Source: Bacilli bacterium | GTDB taxonomy: Bacteria > Bacillota_I > Bacilli_A > RF39 > UBA660 | DNA: 64,000 nt | Direction: 5' to 3' | NCBI GenBank assembly: GCA_900769635.1 | Contig: CAAGHJ010000016.1 | Coordinates: 17,804-81,803, forward strand | Part shown: one piece after another, positions 24,868-35,569 of the stretch | Position numbering within the stretch: the first letter of the stretch is position 1 | Layout of the letters: each line of letters opens with the position of its first letter | Translations under genes and position numbers: made by a program | Notes under the pieces: model-generated | The model's database searches: none | The model's input: only the letters and a program-made list of their open reading frames with translations | What the model was told of the DNA's origin: nothing

Positions 24868-27195
24868 ATGGACGGATTAAATAAACAAGAAATCGATTAT
24901 AGAAAAAATAACGGTTTAGTAAACAACCAAAAAGACAAAAATTCAAAAACCATAAAAGAAATAATACTTGATAACACCATAACCCTTTTTAACATCCTAA
25001 ATATAGTCCTATTAGTCCTAGTATTAACTACTAGGTCTTTTAGGAACGGATTATTCGCTATCATAATCGTTGTCAATACCATAATAGCAATCGGAAGTGA
25101 ATTAAAAGCCAAAAGAATAATCGATAAATTAAAATTAGCCACTAAAAATACTCTAACCGTAATTAGAGAAGGAAAAAAACAAGAAATAAACGAAGACGAA
25201 GTACTACTCGATGATATCATCTATTTCTCTGCCGGCGATACCGTTCTTTTAGATACCATAATCGAAAAAGGCGAAGTAAATACTGATGAATCAGTAATAA
25301 CAGGAGAAAGTGACGCCATAAAGAAAAAGAAAGAAGACAAACTAATAAGCGGTAGTGTTATCGTAAGCGGTAACTGCTATGCCAAAGTAATTGCCATAAA
25401 TAACGATAACTATGCCAGTAAACTAGTAAAAGATGCTAGCACCATAAAAACCGAAGATTCGTATCTAAAAAAGAATATAAATAATATTATCAAAATAATA
25501 ACAATAATAATTATTCCTATCGGAGTACTTCTCTTTATATCCCAATACTGGAGAAGCAACCTGACCTATAATGAAGCCATCCTTTCCGTAGTTGCTGGTG
25601 TAGTAGGTATGATACCCGAAGGATTGATACTCCTAACAACTACCGCTCTTTTTGTAGGGGTAATAACCTTAGGAAAGAAAAATGTCATTGTCCAAAAACT
25701 AAACGGAATAGAAGAACTAGCCTGCACAGATGTTCTATGTCTAGATAAGACAGGAACTATAACAACCGGAGAATTAGAAGTCATAAAAGAAATAAATCTA
25801 AGTAAACATAATTTTTCCAATATAATAGCATCCCTAACTCCCGAAGTATACAATAGTACAGATAAAGCCTTAACAACATACTATCAGAAAGAAGCAAGTT
25901 ATCACGTAAAAAAACACATTTCCTTTACTTCTACTAGAAAATACAAAGCCATATTTACCGAAGATAAAGTCTACGCTCTCGGAGCCCTTGAATATATGAC
26001 TACCCAAGACATAAAACAATATGATAAAGAAGTAGGAAAATATATCAAAGAAGGATGCCGTGTTTTAACACTAGTAGAGGGAACAAATATTGAAAAAAAT
26101 AATAAAATAAAAGATGCCAAAATATTAGGTTTTATAATTTTAAAAGACTGTTTAAGAGACAATGCCCAAGAAATATTAAATTACTTCTATGAACAAAACG
26201 TCGATATCAAAATAATATCAGGTGATCATCCTGATACAATAGTAAATATAACTAAGGGCCTCCTCAAAGAAACAAAATGCATAACCGGCCCCGAAATAGA
26301 TGCAGATTTTCAAAATCTGGACAACATAGTAAACAATTTTAACATTTTTGCACGGGTAACTCCCAATCAAAAAAGGGAAATAATCAAAGCCCTTAAAAAA
26401 AAGAAAACCGTAGCCTATATAGGTGATGGAGTAAATGATATATTAGCCCTAAAAGAATCAAATTGCGGAATAGCCCTCGAAGGAGGTAGTCCCGCTACTA
26501 AAAATGTCTCACAAATAGTTCTAACCACATCCGATTTTTCCGTTCTCCCAAAAGTAATAAAAGAAGGCCGTAAAGTAGTAAATAACATCGAAAGAGTATC
26601 CTGTATGTACTTACTAAAAACAATGTACTCGGTACTACTATCCCTTCTATCCATAATATTTACCGTGACATACCCCTTTTATCCAATCCAATTAACTCTC
26701 ATAAGCACCGTCTGTGTCGGCATCCCATCTCTCTTCCTCGCCCTCGAACCAAATTATAATAAAGTAACCAAAGGCTTCCTCCGCAAAGTGTTCAAAAACG
26801 TCATCCCCAATGGAATATGTGTCTTTACCAACATCCTAATAATTGAACTATTATGTATAACATTTCACTTCGATTACGAATTTTTTAGGATTGTTGCTGT
26901 TGCCCTAACAGGGTTCGTAACTCTAAATTTACTATATAGAATAAGTAAACCATTAACATTTATAAGAAAAGTACTAGTAGTCGGTTGCTTTACAGCTTTC
27001 TTTGCAACACTATTTTTTGCTCCTAACTCCCTTCTTATAAAAAACGTCAATATCTTTAACATAATACTATCTCTCGTGCTAATATATATAAATACCAAAT
27101 ATATCCAAATACTGTATCAAGCCTATGATAAAACCGAGGAATATGTAGATAAAAAAGTTCAAAATATCAAGAACTGGTTAAAAAGTCACCTCTAA
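24868..27195 (+). CDS. P-type cation-transporting ATPase (CtpE-like)
   Basis: A 775-residue P-type ATPase. TDESVITGES holds the actuator TGES (about 145), CLDKTGTITTGE the phosphorylated Asp (D293), and YIGDGVNDILALKESNCGIA the hinge (about 516-535). M4 has GMIPEGLILLTT. There is no heavy-metal domain and no CPC motif, and PEGL resembles CtpE, a calcium-uptake ATPase of actinobacteria, more than KdpB or CopA. So Ca2+ or another divalent cation is likely; not proven. Four C-terminal helices follow a normal core. AGAAGGTGA precedes the start, 14 bp after the M23 gene, so the two may be co-transcribed. Confidence 0.88.
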   Translation: MDGLNKQEIDYRKNNGLVNNQKDKNSKTIKEIILDNTITLFNILNIVLLVLVLTTRSFRNGLFAIIIVVNTIIAIGSELKAKRIIDKLKLATKNTLTVIREGKKQEINEDEVLLDDIIYFSAGDTVLLDTIIEKGEVNTDESVITGESDAIKKKKEDKLISGSVIVSGNCYAKVIAINNDNYASKLVKDASTIKTEDSYLKKNINNIIKIITIIIIPIGVLLFISQYWRSNLTYNEAILSVVAGVVGMIPEGLILLTTTALFVGVITLGKKNVIVQKLNGIEELACTDVLCLDKTGTITTGELEVIKEINLSKHNFSNIIASLTPEVYNSTDKALTTYYQKEASYHVKKHISFTSTRKYKAIFTEDKVYALGALEYMTTQDIKQYDKEVGKYIKEGCRVLTLVEGTNIEKNNKIKDAKILGFIILKDCLRDNAQEILNYFYEQNVDIKIISGDHPDTIVNITKGLLKETKCITGPEIDADFQNLDNIVNNFNIFARVTPNQKREIIKALKKKKTVAYIGDGVNDILALKESNCGIALEGGSPATKNVSQIVLTTSDFSVLPKVIKEGRKVVNNIERVSCMYLLKTMYSVLLSLLSIIFTVTYPFYPIQLTLISTVCVGIPSLFLALEPNYNKVTKGFLRKVFKNVIPNGICVFTNILIIELLCITFHFDYEFFRIVAVALTGFVTLNLLYRISKPLTFIRKVLVVGCFTAFFATLFFAPNSLLIKNVNIFNIILSLVLIYINTKYIQILYQAYDKTEEYVDKKVQNIKNWLKSHL

Positions 27196-27255
27196 AAGTA
27201 AAAAAACACTAACAAAATCAAAGAAAATATGATATAATGCAAAAGGTGATGAAAA

Positions 27256-27843
27256 ATGAAAGAAGTAAACACAGAAAAAACAATAATTGCCCCTGAAACC
27301 AAAATCTTTACCGAATTATCTCCTGAAGAATTATTAAATATCAGAAAGTACTTAATATCTAATCCAAGAAAACAAGGCTTTCAACTCCTTTTACCAACCA
27401 GCACATATAGTTCCTTTGATGAAAAAATAAGCAATTTAACAAATCCCCATTTAACACATATCCTTTACGAAAATATGCTATTAATAGACATATTTGAAAA
27501 AATAGATGCAAGTTCAGGAGAAATAAAATTACCATATACCAAAGAAGAATTACAAGAATTAAAAGAAATATTATCTTATACCAAAGAAGAAGAACTTCAA
27601 CAGAAAATGAACAGCGTAAAACGATATTTAAATATAAACGATTTAAACAAATTCTCTCTCCACAGAAATATCATTCTCCACTATTTATACGATGAGGCCG
27701 TATCTCTAAAATTACAAAAAAATATCAATAGTATGGTGCAGGGTAGTGGACTATACCATACCAAACTATATTTACGAACAAAAAACCCTCGAACATATCA
27801 AACCCAGTCTGGATATACATTAAAACAAATACAAGATTACTAA
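27256..27843 (+). CDS. Hypothetical soluble protein
   Basis: A 195-residue protein with no motif I recognise. It is hydrophilic and mostly helical by eye, with heptad-like Leu/Glu patterns near 90-130 (ELQELKEILSYTKEEEL). The end is basic and Tyr/Thr-rich (YLRTKNPRTYQTQSGYTLKQ). There is no signal peptide or membrane helix. An extended -10 (TATGATATAAT, ending 27238) and AAAGGTGAT lie upstream, so it has its own promoter. A terminator follows. Confidence 0.6.
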   Translation: MKEVNTEKTIIAPETKIFTELSPEELLNIRKYLISNPRKQGFQLLLPTSTYSSFDEKISNLTNPHLTHILYENMLLIDIFEKIDASSGEIKLPYTKEELQELKEILSYTKEEELQQKMNSVKRYLNINDLNKFSLHRNIILHYLYDEAVSLKLQKNINSMVQGSGLYHTKLYLRTKNPRTYQTQSGYTLKQIQDY

Positions 27844-27848
27844 ATACT

Positions 27849-27878
27849 AACTGTTGCAAAAAAAGCATCAGTTTTTTT
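27849..27878 (+). terminator. Terminator after the 195-residue hypothetical gene
   Basis: AACTGTTGC, A7, GCATCAGTT with one T-T mismatch, then a T run. Confidence 0.7.
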
Positions 27879-27937
27879 CAATTTAACAATAAATACATTA
27901 CCAAACTGTCTAATTAAAATAAAATACACAAAAAGTA

Positions 27938-27966
27938 TTGTCAAAATAATCAATATGATTTATAAT
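27938..27966 (+). promoter_or_regulatory. Promoter of the HAD/ABC importer operon
   Basis: TTGTCA (27938-27943), 17-base spacer, TATAAT (27961-27966). Confidence 0.65.
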
Positions 27967-27991
27967 TAAAATATAATGGAAGGAGGATAAA

Positions 27992-28669
27992 ATGAACATA
28001 GTAATAGCAAGTGATTTTGATAACACCATAACCCTAACAAACGATAAAACAGCAATGACAACCTTTGAAGAAGTATTACCGAAAGAATACAAAGAAATGA
28101 GAGAAAGAATATACAAAGAAGAAAAACTAAAACAACTAGACCCCACAGAAAAACTAGATTATTACGATAAAATATGGGATGAAAAATTTCAAACATTCAA
28201 AAAATATAACATAACCAAAGAACTAATAACAAGTCTAACCAAAGAAGTAACCATAAAAAAAGGCTTTTCAGAACTCGTAAATTACTTAAATCAAAAAAAC
28301 ATTCCTTTTATCATAAACTCTGCTGGTCTCGGTGACTTTATCAAAATAAAATTAGAAACCGAAAATCTAATGCTACCAAACATCAAAATAATATCAAATT
28401 TTCTAAACGATACGGGCGAATATGTGACAAGATATAACAAAAGCACCAACAAAGAATACCAAAAACAAGTAAACAACGCCGATATACTTGTCATAATAGG
28501 AGATACACTGAGTGACTTAACCCTCATACCACCAAATTACCCCCATAAAGTAGTCAAAATCGCCTTTCCCCGTTTAGATTATGAAGATTACAAAAATAAT
28601 TTTGACTACACAATAGAAGAAGAAAACTTTAATCAAGTACTAAGAATAATAAAGGAGTTAGAAAAATGA
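27992..28669 (+). CDS. HAD-superfamily phosphatase
   Basis: A 225-residue enzyme. Motif I is ASDFDNTITLTND (about 5-17, nucleophile Asp in DxDxT), motif II FIINSAG (about 108), and motif III/IV IIGDTLSDL (about 168-177). The helical cap inserted after motif I places it near subclass I phosphatases such as phosphoserine phosphatase/MtnX-like enzymes. The substrate is unknown. AAGGAGGA precedes the ATG. The stop TGA overlaps the next start (ATGA), so it is coupled to the amino-acid importer. That coupling hints at a metabolic link but does not show it. Confidence 0.82.
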   Translation: MNIVIASDFDNTITLTNDKTAMTTFEEVLPKEYKEMRERIYKEEKLKQLDPTEKLDYYDKIWDEKFQTFKKYNITKELITSLTKEVTIKKGFSELVNYLNQKNIPFIINSAGLGDFIKIKLETENLMLPNIKIISNFLNDTGEYVTRYNKSTNKEYQKQVNNADILVIIGDTLSDLTLIPPNYPHKVVKIAFPRLDYEDYKNNFDYTIEEENFNQVLRIIKELEK

Positions 28670-29382
28670 AAAAAATACTAAGCATAATACTAATAATATT
28701 ACTATTAACCGGATGCAAAACCAAAGAAGATACCCTCGTTATGGTAACTGAGGCCGGTTTTGCCCCTTACGAATACTACGAAAACGGTGAAATAGTAGGA
28801 GTAGACATAGATATAGCAAACGAAATAGCCAAAAGTCTTGGCAAAAAACTAGAAGTAAAAGATGTCGCTTTCGATTCCATAATAAACGAATTAAAAAGTG
28901 GAAAAGCCGACATAGCCTTAGCCGGTATGAGTATTACTGAAGAAAGACTAAAAGAAGTAGATTTCAGTAATCCCTATGTCGAATCTCGCCAAGTAGTAAT
29001 AGTAAAAGAAGGAAGCAATATAACAGACCTAAACCAAATAAGCAATAAAAAAATAGCCGTTCAACTAGGAAGCATTGCCGACTTAGACTTAACCGAAAAA
29101 TATCCCAATGCCAATATCAGTAGACAAAAAAAATACCTCTCAATGGCTGAAGACCTAAAAAGAGATAAAGTAGATTGTATCGTTATGGACTACTTACCAG
29201 CCAAAGAAATCGTAAATAAAAATAACCAGTTAAAAATATTAGACGGCTACCTATTTAGCGATACCTACGGAATAGCTGTCAAAAAAGGCAATACCAAGCT
29301 AGTAGAAGAAATAAACAAAGTATTAGCCAATTTAGAAAAAGATGGGAAAATTGACCAGTACGTCATCAACCATTCAAACTAG
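28666..29382 (+). CDS. Amino-acid ABC transporter substrate-binding lipoprotein
   Basis: A 238-residue lipoprotein with lipobox LLTGC (Cys at about 17). It is a periplasmic-binding-protein type 2 domain: TEAGFAPYEYYENGEIVGVD near 26-45, GMSITEERLKEVDFSNPY near 85-102 and VDCIVMDYLPAKEIV near 165. These match the family-3 binding proteins for arginine, glutamine or other polar amino acids. Arginine is the likely ligand because arginine deiminase genes follow the importer; this is context, not sequence proof. It overlaps the HAD stop by four bases. Confidence 0.92.
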   Translation: MKKILSIILIILLLTGCKTKEDTLVMVTEAGFAPYEYYENGEIVGVDIDIANEIAKSLGKKLEVKDVAFDSIINELKSGKADIALAGMSITEERLKEVDFSNPYVESRQVVIVKEGSNITDLNQISNKKIAVQLGSIADLDLTEKYPNANISRQKKYLSMAEDLKRDKVDCIVMDYLPAKEIVNKNNQLKILDGYLFSDTYGIAVKKGNTKLVEEINKVLANLEKDGKIDQYVINHSN

Positions 29383-29393
29383 GAAGTGAAACA

Positions 29394-30083
29394 ATGATAG
29401 AAAAAATATGGAATAACTTTTACAATTCAGTAATCTTCGAGGACCGTTACAAATACATCTTCGAAGGCCTATTCAATACCATAACAATGGCCATATTTGC
29501 CTGTATAATCGGAGTAGTAATTGGTCTCATCCTTGCCATCATCAACGACTATAACAAAGAAACCGGCAAATTAAAAATAGCCAATAAAATTGGAAATCTC
29601 TACATAACGGTCATAAGAGGAACCCCCGTACTCTTACAATTAATGATAATATACTACGTAATATTCAAATCCGTTGACACTAACATAATTCTTATTGGAA
29701 TATTAGCCTTTGGCCTAAACAGCGGTGCCTATGTATCACAAATAATCAAATCCGGCCTAATATCAATCAACGCCGGTCAAAGAGAGGCCGGTAAAAGTCT
29801 CGGCCTTAGCTACGGCCAAATAACCAGATATATAATAATGCCCCAAGCCATTCACAACATTAAACCCGCTCTCGGAAACGAATTCATAACCCTTCTAAAA
29901 GAAACATCGGTAGCCGGTTACATCGGAATAGTCGAACTCACCAAAGCCAGCGACATAATCGCCTCTCGCACCTACGACTACTTCTTCCCCCTCATCATAA
30001 CATCCCTAATATACCTAACCCTAACCGTGTGTCTATCAAAACTAATAAATAGAGGAGATGACGAAAATGCTCTTAACAGTTAA
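29394..30083 (+). CDS. Amino-acid ABC transporter permease (HisM/GlnP type)
   Basis: A 229-residue permease with about five helices. The family EAA region is present (GQREAGKSLGLSYGQITRYIIMPQAIHNIKPALGNEF, split near 125-162), together with VIRGTPVLLQLMIIYYV near 78-94. It forms the membrane channel with the binding lipoprotein and the ATPase. It overlaps the ATPase start region by 17 bases. GGAAGTGAAAC is the ribosome site. Confidence 0.94.
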   Translation: MIEKIWNNFYNSVIFEDRYKYIFEGLFNTITMAIFACIIGVVIGLILAIINDYNKETGKLKIANKIGNLYITVIRGTPVLLQLMIIYYVIFKSVDTNIILIGILAFGLNSGAYVSQIIKSGLISINAGQREAGKSLGLSYGQITRYIIMPQAIHNIKPALGNEFITLLKETSVAGYIGIVELTKASDIIASRTYDYFFPLIITSLIYLTLTVCLSKLINRGDDENALNS

Positions 30084-30786
30084 AAATTTAACCAAAACCT
30101 ATAACAAAAAAACCGTATTAAAAAACATAAACTTCAGTGTCGAGGAAAAAGAAATAGTGTCTATCATTGGCCCTTCTGGAAGTGGTAAGTCAACTCTCCT
30201 AAGATGCATAAACAGAATGGTAACCCCAACTAGCGGTGAAATCCTTTTTGACCGAAAACTAATAACCTCCGCCAATATCGGAGAAATACGCAAAGAAATA
30301 GGAATGGTCTTTCAACACTTTAACCTCTTTGAAAACCTTACCGTCCTTGAAAATATAACCCTAGCCCCCGTAAAACTAAAACTACTATCTCAAGCTGAAG
30401 CAAAAAAAAGAGCCCTTGCAATGCTAAAAGAAATAAATCTCTATGATAAAAAAGACTCATATCCCATAAGCCTAAGCGGTGGAGAAAAACAAAGAGTAGC
30501 CATAATAAGAACTCTCATATTAGAACCAAGACTAATACTCTTAGATGAGCCAACAAGTGCCCTCGACCCCGAAATGACCAAAGAAGTAATTGAACTAATC
30601 AAACACTTAAAAGATAAAGGCATAACCCTAATTATCGTAAGTCACGAAATGGAATTCGTAAAAGAATTCTCAAATAGAATAATATTTATAGAAAATGGAA
30701 AACTAATACTCGATAGCAGTTATAACAAAATCATAAACGGAGAAAACGATAGAGTAAAAAACTTTATTCAGGATATTGAAAAATAA
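30067..30786 (+). CDS. Amino-acid ABC transporter ATP-binding protein (GlnQ/ArtM type)
   Basis: A 239-residue ATPase. Walker A is GPSGSGKSTLLRC, the Q-loop FQHFNLFENLTVLENI, the signature LSGGEKQRVAI, Walker B ILLDEPTSALDPEM and the switch SHEMEF. This is the polar-amino-acid (PAAT) subtype. The ATG at 30067 is preferred to 30058, because AGAGGAG (30051-30056) is 10 bases before it but only one base before the other. It completes the importer and is followed at once by the arcA promoter. Confidence 0.94.
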   Translation: MLLTVKNLTKTYNKKTVLKNINFSVEEKEIVSIIGPSGSGKSTLLRCINRMVTPTSGEILFDRKLITSANIGEIRKEIGMVFQHFNLFENLTVLENITLAPVKLKLLSQAEAKKRALAMLKEINLYDKKDSYPISLSGGEKQRVAIIRTLILEPRLILLDEPTSALDPEMTKEVIELIKHLKDKGITLIIVSHEMEFVKEFSNRIIFIENGKLILDSSYNKIINGENDRVKNFIQDIEK

Positions 30787-30803
30787 AAAAAATATGATAT
30801 AAT
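30776..30803 (+). promoter_or_regulatory. Promoter of the arginine deiminase operon
   Basis: TTGAAA (30776-30781), 16-base spacer, TATAAT (30798-30803) with TG one base upstream (extended -10). No clear ArgR box was seen. Confidence 0.55.
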
Positions 30804-30826
30804 TAAAATAGGAGGATGATAAAAAA

Positions 30827-32053
30827 ATGATACACGTAACCAGTGAAATCAAACCACTAAAAAAGGTCCTATTACATAGACCAGGAAAGGAACTATTAAA
30901 TCTAACACCAGATACACTACAAGAATTACTATTTGACGATATACCATATCTAAAAGATGCACAACTAGAACACGACGAATTCGCTCAAATACTAAGAGAT
31001 AACAACATTGAAGTCGTATATTTAGAAGATCTAATGGCTGAAACCCTAAGTTACAATCCAAATGTAAAACCAGCCTTCATAAGACAATTCATATATGAAG
31101 CTGGAATAAGAACGCCAATGTATAAAGATATGCTCTTCGATTTCCTAATGAGTATCGAAAACAATAAAGAACTAGTTCTAAAAACAATGGAAGGAATCAA
31201 AGTAAGTGAACTAAATAGAAAGAAAAAAGACATTGAAAATTCCCTTGTTGACCTAGTTAGTGAAGAAGGAAAATTCCTTGCTGAACCAATGCCAAACCTA
31301 TACTTTACCCGTGATCCCTTCGCATCAGTTGGAAATGGCGTTGTCCTAAATAAGATGTATTCCGAAACAAGAAGTAGAGAAACAATCTACGCAAGTTACA
31401 TCTTTAACTATCACCCAGATTATCAAGATAAAGTAACAAGATATTACGACAGAGAAAACCCCTTCCATATAGAAGGAGGAGACGTACTCAACCTAAACGA
31501 ACACGTCTTAGCAGTCGGAATTTCTCAAAGAACAAGTGCCGATGCTATCGATTTACTTGCCAAAAATCTCTTTAAAGATCCCGATTGCAAAGTCGATACC
31601 GTTCTTGCCTTTCTAATACCCGAATGCCGTGCCTTTATGCACCTCGATACCGTATTCACCCAAATAGACTACGATAAATTCACTTATCACCCAGGCATAA
31701 TGGATACCCTAAGGGTCTTTGAAATTACCAAAGGCGATAACGAAGACGAAGTCAAGGTAAAACAAAAAAAAGGTTCGCTTGAAAAAATACTAGAAGAATA
31801 CCTAAACATAGATATAACCCTAATACCATGTGCCGGTGGTGATAAAATACCATCAGAAAGAGAACAGTGGAATGACGGAACAAACACCCTTTGTATAGCT
31901 CCAGGTGTAGTCGTAGTCTATAATAGAAACAACGTAACCAATGCCGTTCTAAGAGAACACGGAATAAAAGTATTCGAAATGCACAGTGCCGAACTATCAC
32001 GTGGACGTGGAGGTCCAAGATGTATGAGTATGCCACTAATTAGAGAGGATTAA
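30827..32053 (+). CDS. arcA: Arginine deiminase
   Basis: A 408-residue ArcA that converts arginine to citrulline and ammonia. Visible motifs are [14 protein letters not shown] (about 157-170), [13 protein letters not shown] (about 213-225), [11 protein letters not shown] (about 269) and the C-terminal [12 protein letters not shown] with the catalytic Cys near 400. Length is normal. AGGAGGATGAT precedes the start. It heads arcA-argF-arcC-carrier, a complete deiminase pathway giving one ATP per arginine, directly after an amino-acid importer. Confidence 0.97.
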   Translation: MIHVTSEIKPLKKVLLHRPGKELLNLTPDTLQELLFDDIPYLKDAQLEHDEFAQILRDNNIEVVYLEDLMAETLSYNPNVKPAFIRQFIYEAGIRTPMYKDMLFDFLMSIENNKELVLKTMEGIKVSELNRKKKDIENSLVDLVSEEGKFLAEPMPNLYFTRDPFASVGNGVVLNKMYSETRSRETIYASYIFNYHPDYQDKVTRYYDRENPFHIEGGDVLNLNEHVLAVGISQRTSADAIDLLAKNLFKDPDCKVDTVLAFLIPECRAFMHLDTVFTQIDYDKFTYHPGIMDTLRVFEITKGDNEDEVKVKQKKGSLEKILEEYLNIDITLIPCAGGDKIPSEREQWNDGTNTLCIAPGVVVVYNRNNVTNAVLREHGIKVFEMHSAELSRGRGGPRCMSMPLIRED

Positions 32054-32058
32054 AAATT

Positions 32059-33054
32059 ATGAACTTAAAAGGAAGAGATTTTTCAAAACTATTAGACTAT
32101 TCAAGCGATGAAATAAGATACCTATTAGACTTATCAAAAAAACTAAAAAAAATGAAACAAGAAGGCCAAAACCACGAGTATCTCAAAGGCAAAAATATAG
32201 TTATCCTATTCGAAAAAGATTCCACTCGTACAAGGTGCTCATTTGAAGTAGCAGCTTATGACTTAGGAATGCATGTAACATATTTAGGCCCTACAGGATC
32301 CCAAATGGGGAAAAAAGAAACAATCAAAGATACTGCCCGTGTACTAACTAGAATATATGACGGTATAGAGTACCGAGGATTTTCACAAAAAACCGTTGAA
32401 GAACTATGCAAATACGCAACAGTACCAATTTGGAACGGCCTAACCGATATGTTTCACCCAACCCAAATGCTCGCTGATGTAATGACCATCGAAGAACATT
32501 TCGGTTACCTCAAAGGAATAAACTTTTGCTTTTTCGGAGACGGAAGAAACAATGTAGGCAATTCCCTTATGGTAATATGCAGTAAATTAGGTATAAATTT
32601 CAACTGCTGTGCCCCAAAACACTTGTGGCCAGAGGAAAAATTAACCGAAACCTGTAAAAAAATAGCTCGTGAAAACAATTGTACCATAAACTTTACTGAC
32701 AATCCCGAAGAAATAAAAAATATGGATGTCATATATACCGATGTATGGCTCAGTATGGGTGAAGACGCATCCAAATGGAAAGAAAGAATAGATTTACTAT
32801 TACCATATCAAGTAAACAAAAAAGTAATGAACTCTTGTAATAGTAACGCTATATTCTTACACTGTTTACCATCTTTCCATAATACCGATACAATTATCGG
32901 TAAGCAAATATATGATACTTACGGTATTAAAGAAATGGAAGTAACCGACGAAGTATTTGAAAGTTCAGCATCCAAAGTATTCGAAGAAGCTGAAAATAGA
33001 ATGCATACCATAAAGGCAGTTATGTATGCAACAATGATGAGTGAAAATGAGTAG
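32059..33054 (+). CDS. argF: Ornithine carbamoyltransferase (catabolic context)
   Basis: A 331-residue enzyme. [15 protein letters not shown] is the carbamoyl-phosphate site (about 52-66), [11 protein letters not shown] and [10 protein letters not shown] the ornithine site. In this locus it should run as ArcB, splitting citrulline with phosphate into ornithine and carbamoyl phosphate. It follows arcA by 5 bp and its stop overlaps the arcC start. No biosynthetic arg genes are near, which favours the catabolic role. Confidence 0.96.
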   Translation: MNLKGRDFSKLLDYSSDEIRYLLDLSKKLKKMKQEGQNHEYLKGKNIVILFEKDSTRTRCSFEVAAYDLGMHVTYLGPTGSQMGKKETIKDTARVLTRIYDGIEYRGFSQKTVEELCKYATVPIWNGLTDMFHPTQMLADVMTIEEHFGYLKGINFCFFGDGRNNVGNSLMVICSKLGINFNCCAPKHLWPEEKLTETCKKIARENNCTINFTDNPEEIKNMDVIYTDVWLSMGEDASKWKERIDLLLPYQVNKKVMNSCNSNAIFLHCLPSFHNTDTIIGKQIYDTYGIKEMEVTDEVFESSASKVFEEAENRMHTIKAVMYATMMSENE

Positions 33055-35452
33055 AGTAGTAGTAGCTCTCGGCGGAAACGCCCTCGGGACAACACCTGAA
33101 GAGCAACTAAAATTAGTAAAAAAAACTGCCAAACAAATCGTAAAAATCGTTGCAAACGGCCACGAAGTAGTTGTCGTTCACGGTAACGGTCCTCAAGTCG
33201 GAGCCATAAAACTAGCAACCGACTACGCAAATAGTGAGGGAATAGGAACACCATCTATGCCCTTTGCTGAATGTGGGGCAATGAGCCAAGGATATATCGG
33301 TTACCACTTGCAACAATCCATATCTCGTGAATTAGAACGAAGTGGAATAAAGAAAAATTGTGTGACAATCATTACTCAGGTAGAAGTAAGCAAATACGAC
33401 GATGCATTTCACAATCCAACCAAACCTGTAGGAATGTTTTATACCCAAAAAGAAGCACAAAAAATAGCAGATGAAAAGGGATATAAGTTTGTCGAAGACG
33501 CTGGACGAGGATACAGGAGAGTTGTACCATCTCCAAAACCCGTCCGCATCATTGAAGAAGATGTAATAAATGACCTCATCGATGAAAACAACGTAGTCAT
33601 AACCGCTGGCGGAGGCGGAATCCCCGTCATAAAAGAAAACGGAAGTTATAAAGGAGTAGACGCTGTTATCGATAAAGACTTCGCTGCTAGCTTGCTAGCC
33701 CGTCAAATCAAAGCTGATATCCTTCTCATCCTAACATCCATAGATAAAGTTTATATAAATTATGGCAAAGAAAACACTAAGGGAGTTAAATCAATGAGTT
33801 TAGCAAAAGCCACAGAATATATAAACCAAGGCTATTTTGCTAAAGGAAGTATGCTTCCCAAAGTAGAAGCCAGCTGTGAGTTCGTTCAAGAAAGCCCTAA
33901 GAAAAAAGCCATTATTACATCACTAAACAATGGATTAAATGCCCTAAGTGGCAAAACAGGTACAATCATAACACAAAAGGGGGATGGAAAGAAAAGGAGG
34001 ATTGAAATGGCTAAGGCAAAAAATAAGAAATTTGTCTTATCATCATTCTCAATAATATTACTAATAATAATATTCTTGGGATTGATAACCCACTTCCTAC
34101 CAACAGCTTCCTTCGTAGGTGAGGAAATAGTTAACGGTAGTGGAGTAGTTGCAGCATCCCTATCTGATATCTTACTTGCACCAATACTAGGATTCAAAGA
34201 TGCCATAGATGTCTGCATATTCATATTCATTTTAGGAGGTTTCCTTGCCATAGTAAACGGAACAGGAGCTCTTGAAACAGGAATAAAAGTACTTATTAAA
34301 AAGATGAAAGGAAAAGAAATTTGGCTAATCCCAATTCTAATGTTTATCTTTTCAGTAGGTGGTACAACTTATGGAATGCTCGAAGAAACAGTTGGATTTT
34401 ATGCATTACTATCAGCAACAATGGTAGTAGCAGGAATGGATACCATAATCGCATCCGCCATCGTATTATTCGGTGCCGGCGTCGGTGTACTCGGTTCCAC
34501 CATAAATCCCTTTGCCGTTGGTGTTGCAATTGACGCCCTACCCAAAGGCATAGAAGTAAATCAAGGAATAATAATAGGCCTCGGAGTAGCACTTTGGTTA
34601 GTGTCTTACGCTATCGCGACTGCTTTCGTTATGGCCTATGCAAAGAAAGTAAAAGCCGATAAAGGATCAACTTTCCTATCATTACGTGAACAAAAAGATA
34701 TGGAAAAAACATACCTAAAACCAGCTGAGAAAGAGAAAGAAACCAAATTAACCGGTAAACAAAAATTCACACTTGTCTTATTTGGAATAACATTCCTAAT
34801 AATGATAATAGGCTTTATCCCTTGGGATAGCTTTGGAATAAATACATTCCTAGAAACAACCGGAAAATTAACAGGTAACCCACTCGGATGGTGGTATTTC
34901 CAAGAAGCATCACTTTGGTTCTTCATAATGGCAATAATAATAGGTATTGTAAATAGAGATAGTGAACCAAAATTCGTAAGTACCTTTGTAAATGGAGCAG
35001 CCGATATGATGGGAGTAATCCTAATAGTAGCCGTTGCTCGTGGTGCATCAGTATTAATGACAACTACTCACTTAGATAACTATATAATATATAATGCTGC
35101 CGAAGCACTAAGACATTTACCACCAGTACTATTTGCTCCATTAGATTACTTACTACACATAGTACTATCAATACTGGTACCATCATCATCAGGATTAGCA
35201 ACCCTCTCAACCCCAATTATGGGCCCACTTGCTCACGAACTAGGTTTCAGTGTCGAAACAACAATAATGATATTCGTTGCAGCCAACGGACTAGTAAACC
35301 TAATTACACCAACTTGTGGTGCTATAATGGGAGGACTTGCTCTTGCCAAAGTAGAATACTCAACTTGGTTTAAATGGGCTATCAAAGTAGTAGCAGTCTT
35401 AGCAATAGCCGCTATGATAATACTAACAGTATCTATGATTGCCCTTTCATAA
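33047..35452 (+). CDS. arcC: Carbamate kinase joined in frame to a YfcC-type basic amino-acid carrier
   Basis: One uninterrupted 801-codon frame. Residues 1-316 are a complete carbamate kinase ([47 protein letters not shown]), which makes ATP from carbamoyl phosphate. From Met321 (34007) it is a complete YfcC/COG1288-like permease of about 480 residues with 10-12 helices, probably the arginine/ornithine exchanger of the locus. The two parts are joined by [12 protein letters not shown] strong AAGGAGG six bases before the internal ATG shows the carrier can start separately. Either this is a true fusion with an internal start, or a lost base hides the arcC stop. The ATG at 33047 overlaps the argF stop. 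Confidence 0.85.
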   Translation: MSRVVVALGGNALGTTPEEQLKLVKKTAKQIVKIVANGHEVVVVHGNGPQVGAIKLATDYANSEGIGTPSMPFAECGAMSQGYIGYHLQQSISRELERSGIKKNCVTIITQVEVSKYDDAFHNPTKPVGMFYTQKEAQKIADEKGYKFVEDAGRGYRRVVPSPKPVRIIEEDVINDLIDENNVVITAGGGGIPVIKENGSYKGVDAVIDKDFAASLLARQIKADILLILTSIDKVYINYGKENTKGVKSMSLAKATEYINQGYFAKGSMLPKVEASCEFVQESPKKKAIITSLNNGLNALSGKTGTIITQKGDGKKRRIEMAKAKNKKFVLSSFSIILLIIIFLGLITHFLPTASFVGEEIVNGSGVVAASLSDILLAPILGFKDAIDVCIFIFILGGFLAIVNGTGALETGIKVLIKKMKGKEIWLIPILMFIFSVGGTTYGMLEETVGFYALLSATMVVAGMDTIIASAIVLFGAGVGVLGSTINPFAVGVAIDALPKGIEVNQGIIIGLGVALWLVSYAIATAFVMAYAKKVKADKGSTFLSLREQKDMEKTYLKPAEKEKETKLTGKQKFTLVLFGITFLIMIIGFIPWDSFGINTFLETTGKLTGNPLGWWYFQEASLWFFIMAIIIGIVNRDSEPKFVSTFVNGAADMMGVILIVAVARGASVLMTTTHLDNYIIYNAAEALRHLPPVLFAPLDYLLHIVLSILVPSSSGLATLSTPIMGPLAHELGFSVETTIMIFVAANGLVNLITPTCGAIMGGLALAKVEYSTWFKWAIKVVAVLAIAAMIILTVSMIALS
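33979..34009 (+). promoter_or_regulatory. Internal ribosome site and G5 tract at the arcC-carrier junction
   Basis: GGGGG (33979-33983), then AAGGAGG (33994-34000) and ATG (34007-34009). In another frame TGA at 34003-34005 would end arcC just before the ATG. One extra G in the run would put arcC into that frame, giving the usual two-gene layout. Confidence 0.7.
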
Positions 35453-35460
35453 TAATAAAA

Positions 35461-35493
35461 ATAAAGTTTTCAGACCGAAAACTTTATTTTTTT
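35461..35493 (+). terminator. Terminator of the arginine deiminase operon
   Basis: ATAAAGTTTTC, AGACC, GAAAACTTTAT (11 bp, perfect) and a T run. Confidence 0.88.
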
Positions 35494-35569
35494 ACCATTT
35501 TTCTCAAAATACCTATCCAAAACCAAGTACTTATGATATAATTATGAGGATAAGAAAGGTAGTGATAAA

